DNA of 64,000 nucleotides, from assembly GCA_902510475.1 (NCBI GenBank), contig CABXCC010000004.1, positions 1 to 64,000 on the forward strand, in the 5' to 3' direction. Positions 21,287 through 31,767 of this stretch are shown piece by piece; positions within the stretch are counted from its first letter, which is position 1, and the number at the start of each line of letters is the position of its first letter. The position numbers were made by a program, and so were the translations under genes. This DNA is from an uncultured Bacteroidota bacterium (lineage in GTDB: Bacteria > Bacteroidota > Bacteroidia > Flavobacteriales > Flavobacteriaceae). A model generated the notes under the pieces. It did no database searches. It saw only the letters and a program-made list of their open reading frames with translations, and was not told the origin of the DNA.

Positions 21287-23488
21287 ATGAGCGAAATTAA
21301 ATTAAAATTTTCATTATTCTTTTTAGGTATAACTTTAATTTTTTTTAACACCTATTCTCAAGAAAGTATTTATAATCCTTCCGAAAAAATAATTGCTTCA
21401 TTTGAAAAAACTGCTGAAAATTTAATTTCTCGAATGACAATTGAAGAAAAGGCTTCACAGATGCTTAGTACATCAAGAGCTCTTCCAAGTCACGGGATTG
21501 AAATGTATAATTGGTGGAATGAAGCATTACACGGAGTGGCTAGATCTGCAAAAGCGACTGTCTTTCCTCAAGCAATTGCAATGGCTGCCACATTTGACCC
21601 GCAATTAATTTTAAAGACAGCTGATGCCATTTCAACTGAGGCAAGAGCGATGTATAATATATTTAATGCAAAGGGTATGAGGACAGAATATACAGGCTTA
21701 ACTTTTTGGTCTCCTAACATCAATATTTTTAGAGACCCCAGATGGGGACGAGGTCATGAAACATATGGTGAAGATCCATTTTTAACAGGACAAATTGGTT
21801 CTGCTTTCGTTTATGGACTTCAAGGAAATCACCCTAAGTATCTTAAAGTAGCTGCCGGTGCAAAACATTTTGCTGTTCACTCGGGACCAGAATCTAAAAG
21901 ACATAGTTTTAATGCAAAAGTATCAGATCAAGATTTATATGAAACTTATTTGCCTGCTTTTAAGCAATTAGTCAATGCAAATGTTGAAATCGTTATGTGT
22001 GCTTATAATAGATTAAACGATGAGCCGTGCTGTGGAAGCAGTACACTATTAAATGGTCTACTGAGAAAAAACTGGGGTTTTAAGGGGCATGTAGTTTCAG
22101 ATTGTGGCGCTATTTATGATATAAAGCCTAATCACAATTATACTCTTTCAGATGAGGAAAGTGTTGCTTTTGCAATAAAAGGCGGTGTTGATTTAAATTG
22201 TGGATCACTTTACAATCTTATTCCTAGTGCAATTGAAAAAGGATTTCTCTCAGAATTAGATCTTAACAAGTCTTTAAAAAGACTATTAATGACAAGGATG
22301 AAGTTGGGAATTTTAAAAAAAGTTGATGACAATCCATACGACAACCTAAACGAGGAGGTTATTAATTGTGACAAACATATAGAGATTGCAAGAAATGTTG
22401 CCGCAAAGTCAATAGTATTGTTGAAGAATGAAAAAAACATATTGCCTCTTTCAAAAGATGTTAATAAGCTTTTTATAACAGGTCCAAATGCTGCAAATGT
22501 AAATACATTATTAGGAAATTATAATGGATTAAGTTCAAATATTGTTACACCTTTAGAAGGAATTATATCAAAAGTTTCTAACGGAACAATAATTAGATTC
22601 AATAAAGGAGTTGATTTGATTCATAACAATAACACAAGAATGGAATCTTCAGCCAGTCAAGCTGGATCTAGTGATATGACAATTGCGGTAATGGGAATTT
22701 CTGCCCTAATTGAAGGCGAGGAAGGAGACGCTGTTTCTTCGGATGCAAACGGAGATAGAAATCAAATATCACTTCCAGAAAGTCAGATAAAATATCTAAA
22801 AAGTCTAAGAAAAAGTGCTGGAAATAAGCCAATAGTATTAGTTGTAAAATCGGGATCTGCTGTTGATCTTTCTGAAATTTACGGATATGTAGATGCTATA
22901 ATATATGCTTGGTATTTGGGTGAGCAAGGAGGAAATGCAATTGCTGATGTAATTTTTGGGGATGTAAATCCATCAGGAAAATTGCCTATTACAATCCCTA
23001 AATCTCTTTCTCATCTCCCAGAATATGATGATTATAGTATGAATAACAGAACTTATAGATTTACAAGACATGAGCCTATGTTCCCTTTTGGTTTTGGATT
23101 GAGTTATTCAAATTTTATTTACTCTAATCTTTCGATTAATAAACAAAAAATCAAATCAGGCGATTCAATAGAATTAAATTTTGAAATCCACAATGACAGT
23201 GAATTTTTAGGTGAAGAAGTTATTCAATTGTATATCAAAGACATGGAGTCTTCTTTTCGTACGCCTAATTCTGCATTAAAATTCTTTAAAAGAATAAAAC
23301 TGAAACCTGGTGAAAAAACAAGAGTTAATGTCTTAGTAAATAAAGAAATGTATACTGTAATTAACAAGGAAGGAAAAAATACAATCGAAAATGGATATTA
23401 TAAAATATTTGTGGGAGGAAGTTCACCTGGTGACCGAAGTAATGAATTGGGAAAACCTCTACAAGAAGTGTCATTCAAGGTTCAATGA
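21287..23488 (+). CDS. GH3 family beta-xylosidase/beta-glucosidase
   Basis: MTIEEKASQMLS, GLTFWSPNINIFRDPRWGRGHETYGEDP, AAGAKHFAVHSGPESKRHSF, GHVVSDCGAI, SIVLLKNEKNILPL, C-terminal Fn3-like domain. Confidence 0.95.
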   Translation: MSEIKLKFSLFFLGITLIFFNTYSQESIYNPSEKIIASFEKTAENLISRMTIEEKASQMLSTSRALPSHGIEMYNWWNEALHGVARSAKATVFPQAIAMAATFDPQLILKTADAISTEARAMYNIFNAKGMRTEYTGLTFWSPNINIFRDPRWGRGHETYGEDPFLTGQIGSAFVYGLQGNHPKYLKVAAGAKHFAVHSGPESKRHSFNAKVSDQDLYETYLPAFKQLVNANVEIVMCAYNRLNDEPCCGSSTLLNGLLRKNWGFKGHVVSDCGAIYDIKPNHNYTLSDEESVAFAIKGGVDLNCGSLYNLIPSAIEKGFLSELDLNKSLKRLLMTRMKLGILKKVDDNPYDNLNEEVINCDKHIEIARNVAAKSIVLLKNEKNILPLSKDVNKLFITGPNAANVNTLLGNYNGLSSNIVTPLEGIISKVSNGTIIRFNKGVDLIHNNNTRMESSASQAGSSDMTIAVMGISALIEGEEGDAVSSDANGDRNQISLPESQIKYLKSLRKSAGNKPIVLVVKSGSAVDLSEIYGYVDAIIYAWYLGEQGGNAIADVIFGDVNPSGKLPITIPKSLSHLPEYDDYSMNNRTYRFTRHEPMFPFGFGLSYSNFIYSNLSINKQKIKSGDSIELNFEIHNDSEFLGEEVIQLYIKDMESSFRTPNSALKFFKRIKLKPGEKTRVNVLVNKEMYTVINKEGKNTIENGYYKIFVGGSSPGDRSNELGKPLQEVSFKVQ

Positions 23489-23576
23489 AAAGTGGTAAAT
23501 AATCATTTTGGATCTTCCATTGTCTGACAAATTTTTTTTTGAACGATAAATTTTTTAATACCTTAATAGGTATAAA

Positions 23577-25283
23577 TTGCTAACCTTGAAAAAAAATTTA
23601 TTAAAATTTACTCAATTTTTAATCATACTCTTTAGTGTTTCATCTCTAGGACAGGAACTTTTTAAAAATCCTATTATTTCAGGTGGATATCCTGACCCAT
23701 CAATTTGTAAAGTTGGTGAAACCTTTTATTTGGTAAATTCCTCTTTTGAATATTTTCCAGGCCTTCCTATACACAAAAGTAATGACCTTATAAATTGGGA
23801 ACTTATTGGCTATGGACTTAATAGGGAGTCTCAAGTTTCCTCAGTGGTTAACCTCATTGACGTCCAGTCTAACGGAGGTATCCATGCACCAACGATTAGA
23901 TATAATAATGGGGTATTTTATATAATATCAACAAATGTTTATTATGATGTAAAAAAAAATAAAGTTGACATGGTTAACTTTGTAGTTACCGCTAGCAATC
24001 CTGCTGGTCCGTGGTCAGATCCCATTCATATAGAGGGAGCACCAGGAATTGATCCAGATTTATTTTTTGATGATGACGGAAGAGTTTGGTATGTTGGAAA
24101 TCATATGCCGGAAAATCCAAGCTTTGATGGTGAAGGTGAAATTTGGTTACAAGAATTAGATTTAAATCAATTTAGCTTAGTAGGCGAAAAGCACTTACTG
24201 TGGAGAGGTGCATGCGGAGGAGTTTGGGCAGAAGGACCACACATGTATAAAAAAGATGGTAAATATTATTTAATTATTGCAGAGGGTGGTACAAGTTTTA
24301 ATCATGCAGTAATGGTTGCTTTGAGTGAAAATATTGAAGGCCCTTATATTTCAAATCCTAGAAATCCCATTCTAACGTCTAGACATTTATCTTATGATAA
24401 TTGGGTAAATAGTACGGGGCATGGTGATATTGTTGAGTTAGATGACGGAAGATATTACATGGTTCTTTTGGGAATACGAAATGAAATAAATCGTAGCTCA
24501 AATATGGGCAGAGAAACTTTTATTGTTCCTTTAACCTGGGAAAGAGAGCCTTTTGACTGGAAAGAAAACAAAAATTTATGGCCGGTTGTATCACCACTTT
24601 CTGGAAAGGTTGAAATGGAAAATGAAGTAATATATGATAATTCAATACAGAGTCATTTTTATAATTTTAGAGATGACTTCAGTGTTAAAACACTGGATCT
24701 AAAATGGAATTTTAGAAGAGTGCCTCTTGAAAATATTTACAGTTTAGAGAAAAGAGAGGGTTTCCTCAGATTATACTCAAATCAAAATATTATAAAGGAA
24801 AGAGATAGAGCAGCCTTAATGGGTTTTAAACAAAACCAAACTCATTTTGAATATTTTACTAGTATGACTTTTAATCCTGAAAACAATAAATCTGAGGCAG
24901 GAATTTCCATTTTTCAAAAAGATGACAACTATTTAAATTTTACTGTTTTTAAAAAAGATGAAAGTTTTTTCATTAAAATGTATGCTTATAAAAAAGGCCA
25001 ATTAATTTCAAAAAATGAAAAATTACTTGAAAATTATAAAGGAAAAATAAAGCTTAAAATTTCATTTGATGAAGATAAATACAAGCTATTTTATTCAACA
25101 AGAGGATTTAGATATAGATTGCTTGATGAATTAAAAAACGATGTGCTACTTAGTAAAGGTTATACAGGCGCACATCTTGGTCTTTATGTGACAAGTAATG
25201 GTGAAGACTCTAACGATTATGCTGATTTTGATTATGTAGATTATTCTGTTATAAATCAGGAATTAGAAGAAAATATAAAGTAA
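23577..25283 (+). CDS. GH43 family xylan 1,4-beta-xylosidase/arabinofuranosidase (TTG start; alternative TTG at 23586)
   Basis: NPIISGGYPDPSICKVGETFYLVNSSFEYFPGLPIHKS, GIDPDLFFDDDGRVWYVGN, EGPHMYKKDGKYYLIIAEGGT; C-terminal beta-xylosidase-type domain. Confidence 0.93.
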   Translation: MLTLKKNLLKFTQFLIILFSVSSLGQELFKNPIISGGYPDPSICKVGETFYLVNSSFEYFPGLPIHKSNDLINWELIGYGLNRESQVSSVVNLIDVQSNGGIHAPTIRYNNGVFYIISTNVYYDVKKNKVDMVNFVVTASNPAGPWSDPIHIEGAPGIDPDLFFDDDGRVWYVGNHMPENPSFDGEGEIWLQELDLNQFSLVGEKHLLWRGACGGVWAEGPHMYKKDGKYYLIIAEGGTSFNHAVMVALSENIEGPYISNPRNPILTSRHLSYDNWVNSTGHGDIVELDDGRYYMVLLGIRNEINRSSNMGRETFIVPLTWEREPFDWKENKNLWPVVSPLSGKVEMENEVIYDNSIQSHFYNFRDDFSVKTLDLKWNFRRVPLENIYSLEKREGFLRLYSNQNIIKERDRAALMGFKQNQTHFEYFTSMTFNPENNKSEAGISIFQKDDNYLNFTVFKKDESFFIKMYAYKKGQLISKNEKLLENYKGKIKLKISFDEDKYKLFYSTRGFRYRLLDELKNDVLLSKGYTGAHLGLYVTSNGEDSNDYADFDYVDYSVINQELEENIK

Positions 25284-25426
25284 TAAATTGTATAGGCTAT
25301 CATACTAAAACTAATTAAAAAACTTACTTTTATTAATGATTTATTTTCTGGATTTTTTCTGATTAATACCCTAATTATCCAATTCAAAATAAACAAAGTG
25401 ATTATAATAATTAGTGGTGTAGGCAT
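25256..25426 (-). CDS. Possible 56-aa two-TM small membrane protein overlapping the GH43 3' end antisense
   Basis: ATG 25426-25424 to TGA 25258-25256: MPTPLIIIITLFILNWIIRVLIRKNPENKSLIKVSFLISFSMIAYTIYYFIFSSNS; fills an otherwise empty gap. Confidence 0.35.
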   Translation of the reverse strand: MPTPLIIIITLFILNWIIRVLIRKNPENKSLIKVSFLISFSMIAYTIYYFIFSSNS

Positions 25427-25440
25427 GACTCAAAAGTAAA

Positions 25441-26493
25441 TTAAATTCCTTTCAATCTCTTTAAAAAATTATTAAATTCTTCAGAATATTTTCTGTTATT
25501 TCTAAACGATCTTAATTCTTTAATTTTCAATGCATTCATTTTTTCATTTTTCTCATCCAACAGAATTTCTCTCTCGTCATTTTTTTCTATAACATATGAC
25601 CATATGTATGGGGAGGCATTTTGGTCAAATCCCTTTTGTCCAAGTTTTAAATTCCAAAAAATCAGCTGATTGTTTTCATTAGTCATGATGTAGTGTCCAT
25701 TTGATAAAATGATAAGCTGTTGGATCTTTTTGTTATCAATGAATGGCGTTAACAAGTCATGATTTTTAGGAAATTTCTTTGTAAAAGCAGGAGATGTTTT
25801 ATCAAACAAAGAGTAGTAGGTAAACATATAAGAATCTTCCAATTCAATTTGACCAGACCATAAAACACTGTTAAAGTAAGTTGCTCTTGTATTAATATCC
25901 TTATATTCAATGCTGTTATCCTCTAATGCTTTTGTGATGTTATAGTGTGCTATTCCTTTGAAAGATAAAGTAATAAGAAGATAAATCGTACTTATCGTTA
26001 ATCCTAGTGAATTATAGAGTTTTCTTTTTTTTGACAGCTTGTCTTGAAATGCTGTCAATACTAAAAATATTAAAAAAGGAAGAGTATAAAATGGATCAAT
26101 AATAAATATATTTTCAATAGCAACCCTCCATTCAAATGGCCAAAAGAGTTGAGTACCCCATGTAGTTTGTGCATCAAGTAAAGGATGTGTAATGATTGCT
26201 AGAAAAAACATTTTCAACCAATCATTAAAACTGACATCTGAATATTTTGAATAGATTTTTTTTAAAATATATGCTAGAATGGGTGCAGCAATGAATGGAA
26301 ATATAAGAGAATGAGAAAACCCTCTATGCATTACAGATGCGCTCAGATCATCTACAAAAAATCTGGTTACGATATCTAAATCAGGAATTGTTCCTGCAAT
26401 AGCACCAAGGACAATAGCTTTATTTCCTATTTTTTTTCCAAGGCTTGCTTCAGCAACTGAAGCTCCTAATACAATTTGTGTTAACGAGTCCAT
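25441..26493 (-). CDS. Membrane-bound metal-dependent hydrolase (YdjM/DUF457-like)
   Basis: MDSLTQIVLGASVAEASLGKKIGNKAIVLGAIAGTIPDLD, HRGFSHSL, ITHPLLDAQTTWG. Confidence 0.88.
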   Translation of the reverse strand: MDSLTQIVLGASVAEASLGKKIGNKAIVLGAIAGTIPDLDIVTRFFVDDLSASVMHRGFSHSLIFPFIAAPILAYILKKIYSKYSDVSFNDWLKMFFLAIITHPLLDAQTTWGTQLFWPFEWRVAIENIFIIDPFYTLPFLIFLVLTAFQDKLSKKRKLYNSLGLTISTIYLLITLSFKGIAHYNITKALEDNSIEYKDINTRATYFNSVLWSGQIELEDSYMFTYYSLFDKTSPAFTKKFPKNHDLLTPFIDNKKIQQLIILSNGHYIMTNENNQLIFWNLKLGQKGFDQNASPYIWSYVIEKNDEREILLDEKNEKMNALKIKELRSFRNNRKYSEEFNNFLKRLKGI

Positions 26494-26497
26494 AAAA

Positions 26498-26530
26498 AAA
26501 AGGGCTTTTAAAATGATTAAAAGCCCTTCA
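26498..26530 (-). terminator. Hairpin terminator downstream of the 26547-27299 gene
   Basis: aaaagggcttttaaaatgattaaaagcccttc. Confidence 0.65.
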
Positions 26531-26546
26531 ATAATTATACCTTAAA

Positions 26547-27299
26547 TTAATAAGTAATCATTAAACTTTCTTCACTTACCCAAGTTGCAATAGGTTCAGC
26601 CTGTATTTTATTCCAATCTGCATCAACTTCCCTTTTTTTAGTCCTTTCTTCAAGCCCCGTGAAATATGAAGCTCTGGATTCACCTAAAATAACCATCATA
26701 AAGTCTGCCCCATCTTCGCCACCATACATTGGCTGAAGCATCAACCTAATGTAATCATTATTAAGTTTTTTATCATTTTCAATTCCAGCTTTAATGTTAG
26801 CGATAAACTCGCTTCTTTTCCCCCAATCAACAGCGATATTAACATGTCTTCTGTATAAATTATTCGGAAGCTCCTCGGTTAGATTTGTTCCCTCGGGCAT
26901 ATAACTCAAATCCATCCTCATTCTGTACATATGATTCATTATAACATTTACGCCGGTTCCTTTCCAAGGATTTTCCCCGACTTTTTTTCTCCATTCCTCA
27001 TTTACTTTTACATTCCAACCAGTTTCTCCCCACCTGGATTGACGGTATTTAGTACTCTCATCCATAGTATCGAATGCTCTGCAAAAGTAAATTGTATTTC
27101 CGTCCATTTCTGAAAGTAAAAAAACTCTTGGTGCATTTTCAACCATTGTTTTTTCTATCTCTTTCCATGTGTTCATTAATTCAAATGCTTTTGCTTGGTC
27201 TTTGACTTCGAACTCGGTAACTTCCACAAAAGCAGGTAATTGGGCAAATGTAGATATTGTAAATATCACGCAAAGCGTGAACATAAATAGTTTTTTCAT
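26547..27299 (-). CDS. Secreted conserved hypothetical protein
   Basis: Signal peptide MKKLFMFTLCVIFTISTFAQ; 250 aa. Confidence 0.7.
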   Translation of the reverse strand: MKKLFMFTLCVIFTISTFAQLPAFVEVTEFEVKDQAKAFELMNTWKEIEKTMVENAPRVFLLSEMDGNTIYFCRAFDTMDESTKYRQSRWGETGWNVKVNEEWRKKVGENPWKGTGVNVIMNHMYRMRMDLSYMPEGTNLTEELPNNLYRRHVNIAVDWGKRSEFIANIKAGIENDKKLNNDYIRLMLQPMYGGEDGADFMMVILGESRASYFTGLEERTKKREVDADWNKIQAEPIATWVSEESLMITY

Positions 27300-27380
27300 T
27301 ATAATTTATTTTAAGTTAGTTGGCCGTAATTTATAAATTTTTTTAAAATTAAAATGTATATTAAATCAGCATTTAATAAA

Positions 27381-27869
27381 ATGAAAAAAATAATTGTACT
27401 TAGACATGCAAAGTCATCCTGGAAAGATTTAAGCCTGGGAGATTTCCATAGGCCGCTAAATGGTAGAGGGAAGACTGATGGGCCAATAATGTCAAGATAT
27501 TTAAGTAAGAAAATTGATTGTATTGATTACCTCCATTCCAGCAGCTCTGTAAGAACATTTGAGACATCAAAATTTTTTATTTCAAAAATTGAATTTAAAA
27601 ATATTAAGTATGATGATAATTTATACCACGGTTCTGCGCAGTCTATTATAAGTTTTATAAAAAATTATCCAGATCAATATAACTCAGTGATGATTATAGC
27701 CCATAACCCAGGTCTAACAAACTTGATAAATATGATTACACATATTAATCTAGACAACTTTCCAACTACCGGAATTGCTAATATCGATTTTGATTGTGAT
27801 TCTTGGAATAATATTTCGATTGAAAACTCTAATCTAGTTGATTTAAAGTTCCCAAAACAATTAAAATAA
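27381..27869 (+). CDS. SixA-like histidine phosphatase (ORF-track start 27354)
   Basis: MKKIIVLRHAKSSWKDLSLGDFHRPLNGRG, SSSVRTFETSK, IAHNPGLT. Confidence 0.92.
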   Translation: MKKIIVLRHAKSSWKDLSLGDFHRPLNGRGKTDGPIMSRYLSKKIDCIDYLHSSSSVRTFETSKFFISKIEFKNIKYDDNLYHGSAQSIISFIKNYPDQYNSVMIIAHNPGLTNLINMITHINLDNFPTTGIANIDFDCDSWNNISIENSNLVDLKFPKQLK

Positions 27870-27909
27870 TTTTATATATTTAATATACTAACCAATTTTA
27901 ATTTTTATT

Positions 27910-28278
27910 ATGGAACTGATCATGATTTTACAACTCATTATTTCTATTGGTCTTATAAATGTGTGGTTTTTTAGATTTAATAAAGCTACCGAATTTAGAG
28001 GCGGTAATGCAAAAAATATGAAGGAAGAATTTTTAGCATATGGACTTCCAATTTGGTCTATGTATCTAGTAGGTACTTTAAAAGTTGCAATTGCAGTTAT
28101 GCTAATTATTAGCATATGGGTTGAGGAGTTACTTATTTATAACTTAATTTTATTGGCTTTATTGATGATTGCGGCTGTCCTTATGCATGTTAAGGTTAAA
28201 GATCCTATAAAAAAATCATACCCAGCTTTATCAATCTTATTTATGATTGCATTGATAATGTATTTTACAATGAGTTAG
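27910..28278 (+). CDS. DoxX-like membrane protein
   Basis: Four-TM DoxX layout, FRGGNAKNMKEEFLAYGLPIW. Confidence 0.75.
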   Translation: MELIMILQLIISIGLINVWFFRFNKATEFRGGNAKNMKEEFLAYGLPIWSMYLVGTLKVAIAVMLIISIWVEELLIYNLILLALLMIAAVLMHVKVKDPIKKSYPALSILFMIALIMYFTMS

Positions 28279-28317
28279 TAATCTTCTATCATTATTTAAT
28301 TTTTCAATAATCTGGGC

Positions 28318-29232
28318 ATGAGATTCCTATTTATTTTTTTTTTTACCTTCAATTCTTTATTTGCCAATGATTACACAATCTCAAGTTTTGATAACCACTC
28401 TATTCATGGAACTCTTGTCAGATCAAATGAAATGAGTCCATTTTTGGCTATAATTATTTCAGGATCTGGACCAACTGATAGAGATGGTAATAATTCTTCC
28501 ATGAAAAGTAATTATCTAAAAATGTTAGCTGAAGAGTTGAATAAAAATGGGATTAGTTCATTCAGATATGATAAAAGAGGGGTTTCAAAAAGTTTAGGAG
28601 ATATTAAAAGCCCAAATGAAATTCAATTTTTAGATTATGTAAATGATGCAAAAAGTATTATAAATCATTTTAAAGACACAAAAAAATATAAAAAAATTGT
28701 AATAATTGGGCATAGCGAGGGATCTTTGATCGGAATGCTAGCAAGTAAGTCTATGGCTGATGGTTTTATTTCAATAGCTGGAGCAGGAGTGGATTATTTG
28801 ACCTTGATTCAAAGGCAGCTTTCTAATCGAGCACCATATATAAAGTCTATGTCTGACCCAATCATTAGGCAGCTAAAAAAAAACAAACTAGTTGATTCAG
28901 TTCCACTAATGCTAAATAATTTATTTGGGACTGGTCTTCAAAGATTTTTGATTGATGCTTCAAGCTATGATCCAGCAGATGAAATTTCAAAATTAGTTAC
29001 CCCTATTCTAATTATTCAAGGCACAAATGACATCCAAGTTGAGGTAAAAGATGCAGAAATTTTACATGCTGCTTCATCAAAATCAAAACTAGAAATAATA
29101 CAAGGAATGAATCATGTTTTTCGTCAAGCAAGTGAAAACTTCATACTGAATCTTCAAACCTATGCAAATCCAGATTTGCCTATTGATGAAAATTTACCAT
29201 TAATAATAGCAGATTTTATTTTTGAGGAATAA
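28318..29232 (+). CDS. Secreted alpha/beta hydrolase
   Basis: IIISGSGPTDRDGNNS, FRYDKRGVSKS, VIIGHSEGSLIG. Confidence 0.88.
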   Translation: MRFLFIFFFTFNSLFANDYTISSFDNHSIHGTLVRSNEMSPFLAIIISGSGPTDRDGNNSSMKSNYLKMLAEELNKNGISSFRYDKRGVSKSLGDIKSPNEIQFLDYVNDAKSIINHFKDTKKYKKIVIIGHSEGSLIGMLASKSMADGFISIAGAGVDYLTLIQRQLSNRAPYIKSMSDPIIRQLKKNKLVDSVPLMLNNLFGTGLQRFLIDASSYDPADEISKLVTPILIIQGTNDIQVEVKDAEILHAASSKSKLEIIQGMNHVFRQASENFILNLQTYANPDLPIDENLPLIIADFIFEE

Positions 29233-29262
29233 AAAAAACCGCCCATTGGGCGGTTTTTTAAA
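29232..29262. terminator. Bidirectional rho-independent terminator
   Basis: aaaaaaaaccgcccattgggcggtttttta between convergent genes. Confidence 0.9.
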
Positions 29263-29282
29263 TTATTTAAGTTTTCTTTTTA

Positions 29283-29846
29283 TTAAAGTTTAAAGAAAAC
29301 TGATAGAGTTGGAGTAGCGCTCATGTTATTAATAGTACCTTCCCAACCAAATGACATAGAAGAATCATCTCCTTGCTTAACATACTGAAGTATGTTTGCT
29401 AATTGGAAGTTAACGATGATGTTTTCGCTCATAAAGTAGTTGACACCAATACCAGAACCTAATCTAGTTTGAGCATCATCAAAACTATCACCACTTGATG
29501 TACCAAATCCTACAGCCCACCATACTTTAGTTTTTTCTCCTAAATCCATAAAATAGTTATAGTAAGCTAAACCAAAATCAGTGTTGGAAACTTTAGTTCC
29601 ATCAACGTCTGTACTCATAAGACCTATATTTAGACCAAGAGCTGAATTTTCATTTAAGAAATATCCAACCTGAGGAGCAATAGTGTTCATTTTAGTTTCA
29701 ACACCGCCCATGTCCATAGATCCGAATGTTACTCCACCACCAAGCACCCAGTCACCAGCTTCGTATCCGTAGCTAGCATCATCTTGTGCGTTAATAGTAG
29801 AAATACCGAAAAATAATACCGTAATAAAAAGTAATAATTTTTTCAT
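29283..29846 (-). CDS. Outer membrane beta-barrel protein
   Basis: Signal peptide, YEAGDWVLGGGVTFGS..., terminal aromatic-rich strand. Confidence 0.8.
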   Translation of the reverse strand: MKKLLLFITVLFFGISTINAQDDASYGYEAGDWVLGGGVTFGSMDMGGVETKMNTIAPQVGYFLNENSALGLNIGLMSTDVDGTKVSNTDFGLAYYNYFMDLGEKTKVWWAVGFGTSSGDSFDDAQTRLGSGIGVNYFMSENIIVNFQLANILQYVKQGDDSSMSFGWEGTINNMSATPTLSVFFKL

Positions 29847-30004
29847 TTTAAATCAATTTTTAGTTAATATGACGCAAATATACGAAATTATTTAAAAATC
29901 AACTTTTTTATTGCGAATTATGCAATTTTTACACCTTTATTTTGCCATATATATATCTGTTAGTTTTTGATTTTCAAATACTTAAGAAAAAAATCAAATT
30001 TCCT

Positions 30005-30012
30005 TAAATTTG
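30005..30012 (+). promoter_or_regulatory. Bacteroidota -7 element TAAATTTG
   Basis: Exact TAnnTTTG match 17 bp upstream of the ATG at 30030. Confidence 0.45.
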
Positions 30013-30029
30013 CACTAAATTTTATTAAA

Positions 30030-30779
30030 ATGAGCAAACATCTCTCTTACAGAACATCAAATCCGGCGTTAAATTCTAATACTTTTAAAAATATCGCGAA
30101 TAATAACACCTTGTTTCTTGATAAAACAATGACAATCAAGGGAACCGTAGATAAAACAGCTTTATCGCTGGTGTTATTAATATTAGCAGGGTATTATAGT
30201 TATTCCCCTGAGATGACCAGTATGATTTTAGTCGGATCTGTAGGAGGTCTTTTAGTCGCTATTCTAACTATTTTTAAAAAGGAGTGGGCTCCAATAACGG
30301 TTCCTCTATATGCGATTCTTGAAGGCTTGGCTTTGGGTTCAGTTTCTTATTTATACAACACCCAGCATGAGGGAATAATTATTCAGGCTATTTCTTTAAC
30401 AGTTTTAATTTTATTTTCAATGTTGTTTGCCTATCGCACTAAGATTATCAAGCCTACTGAAAACTTTAAACTTGGAGTTTTTGCTGCTACTGGTGGTGTT
30501 GCATTACTCTATATTATAAGCTTTATTATGAGCTTTTTTGGAGGTGGTATATCACTATTAAGTACTCAGAATTCTTCAATGATGAGTATTGGCTTATCGC
30601 TTGCTATCATTGTTATAGCATCGTTAAACTTAGTTATTGATTTTGATTTCATCGAAGAAGGTGCTGAAAAGGGAGCTCCAAAATATATGGAGTGGTATGG
30701 TGCATTTGGTTTATTAGTTACCCTAATCTGGCTTTATTTAGAGATCTTAAGAATGTTAGCAAAATTTAGAAATAAATAA
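30030..30779 (+). CDS. Bax inhibitor-1/YccA family protein (ORF-track start 29967)
   Basis: SNPALNSNTFKN..., multi-TM, FDFIEEGAEKGAPKYMEWYGAFGLLVTLIWLYLEILRML. Confidence 0.95.
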   Translation: MSKHLSYRTSNPALNSNTFKNIANNNTLFLDKTMTIKGTVDKTALSLVLLILAGYYSYSPEMTSMILVGSVGGLLVAILTIFKKEWAPITVPLYAILEGLALGSVSYLYNTQHEGIIIQAISLTVLILFSMLFAYRTKIIKPTENFKLGVFAATGGVALLYIISFIMSFFGGGISLLSTQNSSMMSIGLSLAIIVIASLNLVIDFDFIEEGAEKGAPKYMEWYGAFGLLVTLIWLYLEILRMLAKFRNK

Positions 30780-30781
30780 TA

Positions 30782-31696
30782 TTATAATATCTTAGGTATT
30801 TCTAGAATATCTATCACAAAAGCAAGTCCAAAAACTTCTCTTAATTGTAGCTTTTTAATTGCATTGTCGTCATATAGACACTGAATGACCAATGTTGTTG
30901 ACAGATAATCATTTATTTTCATAAATGCTGAAAGTGTATAATCTAAATCAACATTATCTGCCTTATATAAGTAATCAGAATAAAGATTAACTCTTTGCTC
31001 CAAAATAACATTTTCAACCAAATCAAATTTGTAAAATGCGCTTATTGATGCCCCAAGTTCAAATCTTGAGTTTTGACCTCTGGGGATACCAAAGTATTCT
31101 TCACCTTGATTTAGATCATTTGTAAATTTTTTACTTGCAAGAATCAATCTTCCGGTAACTGGAGCAAAATTTACCCATAATGAATTATTTTTTTTCCAAT
31201 ATACTCCTACACCTAGCTGTATATATGCAGGGGAAAATAATCTAGTTTTTTCAATTCGGGTTTCATTACCTTCATCATTTGTAGAGTATTTGAATCCCTT
31301 AGCAAATTGTGTTTTAAAATTTAGAAAACTTGAAAAGCTAAATTGATCGATGAACTTTTTACCCATAACAGAGTTTATTTCAATCCTGTCATCAATTTTT
31401 TTAAAGAATTCACTATCACTATTTTTATTAACCCCAAACGATCCAACCATTTTTGTATCCCATGACCAACCATTTTTGTAATAATTAAGGTTATAATCCA
31501 CAGAGAGTGTAGCCGCTACGCTATTTTCACCCCCAGAAATCCAATTACTAAATGCGGTTTGATTAATTAAGAAAGTTGTTTTACCTGAATTTTGCCAACC
31601 CTCAGCCTTTATAGTATCATTCTTTACTTCTTGAGAATAGCAATCATAGAAATGAAATAATACAACTACAAAAACGAAAAAGTTTCTTAAAAACAT
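30782..31696 (-). CDS. DUF3078 family outer-membrane-associated protein
   Basis: GWQNSGKTTFLINQTAFSNWISGGENSVAATLSVDYNLNYYKNGWSWD. Confidence 0.88.
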   Translation of the reverse strand: MFLRNFFVFVVVLFHFYDCYSQEVKNDTIKAEGWQNSGKTTFLINQTAFSNWISGGENSVAATLSVDYNLNYYKNGWSWDTKMVGSFGVNKNSDSEFFKKIDDRIEINSVMGKKFIDQFSFSSFLNFKTQFAKGFKYSTNDEGNETRIEKTRLFSPAYIQLGVGVYWKKNNSLWVNFAPVTGRLILASKKFTNDLNQGEEYFGIPRGQNSRFELGASISAFYKFDLVENVILEQRVNLYSDYLYKADNVDLDYTLSAFMKINDYLSTTLVIQCLYDDNAIKKLQLREVFGLAFVIDILEIPKIL

Positions 31697-31767
31697 TAAA
31701 TTGATGTGCTTATTTAAAAAATCCTAAATTATTGAATTTTCTTTAATATTTATAATTTTACCCAATC

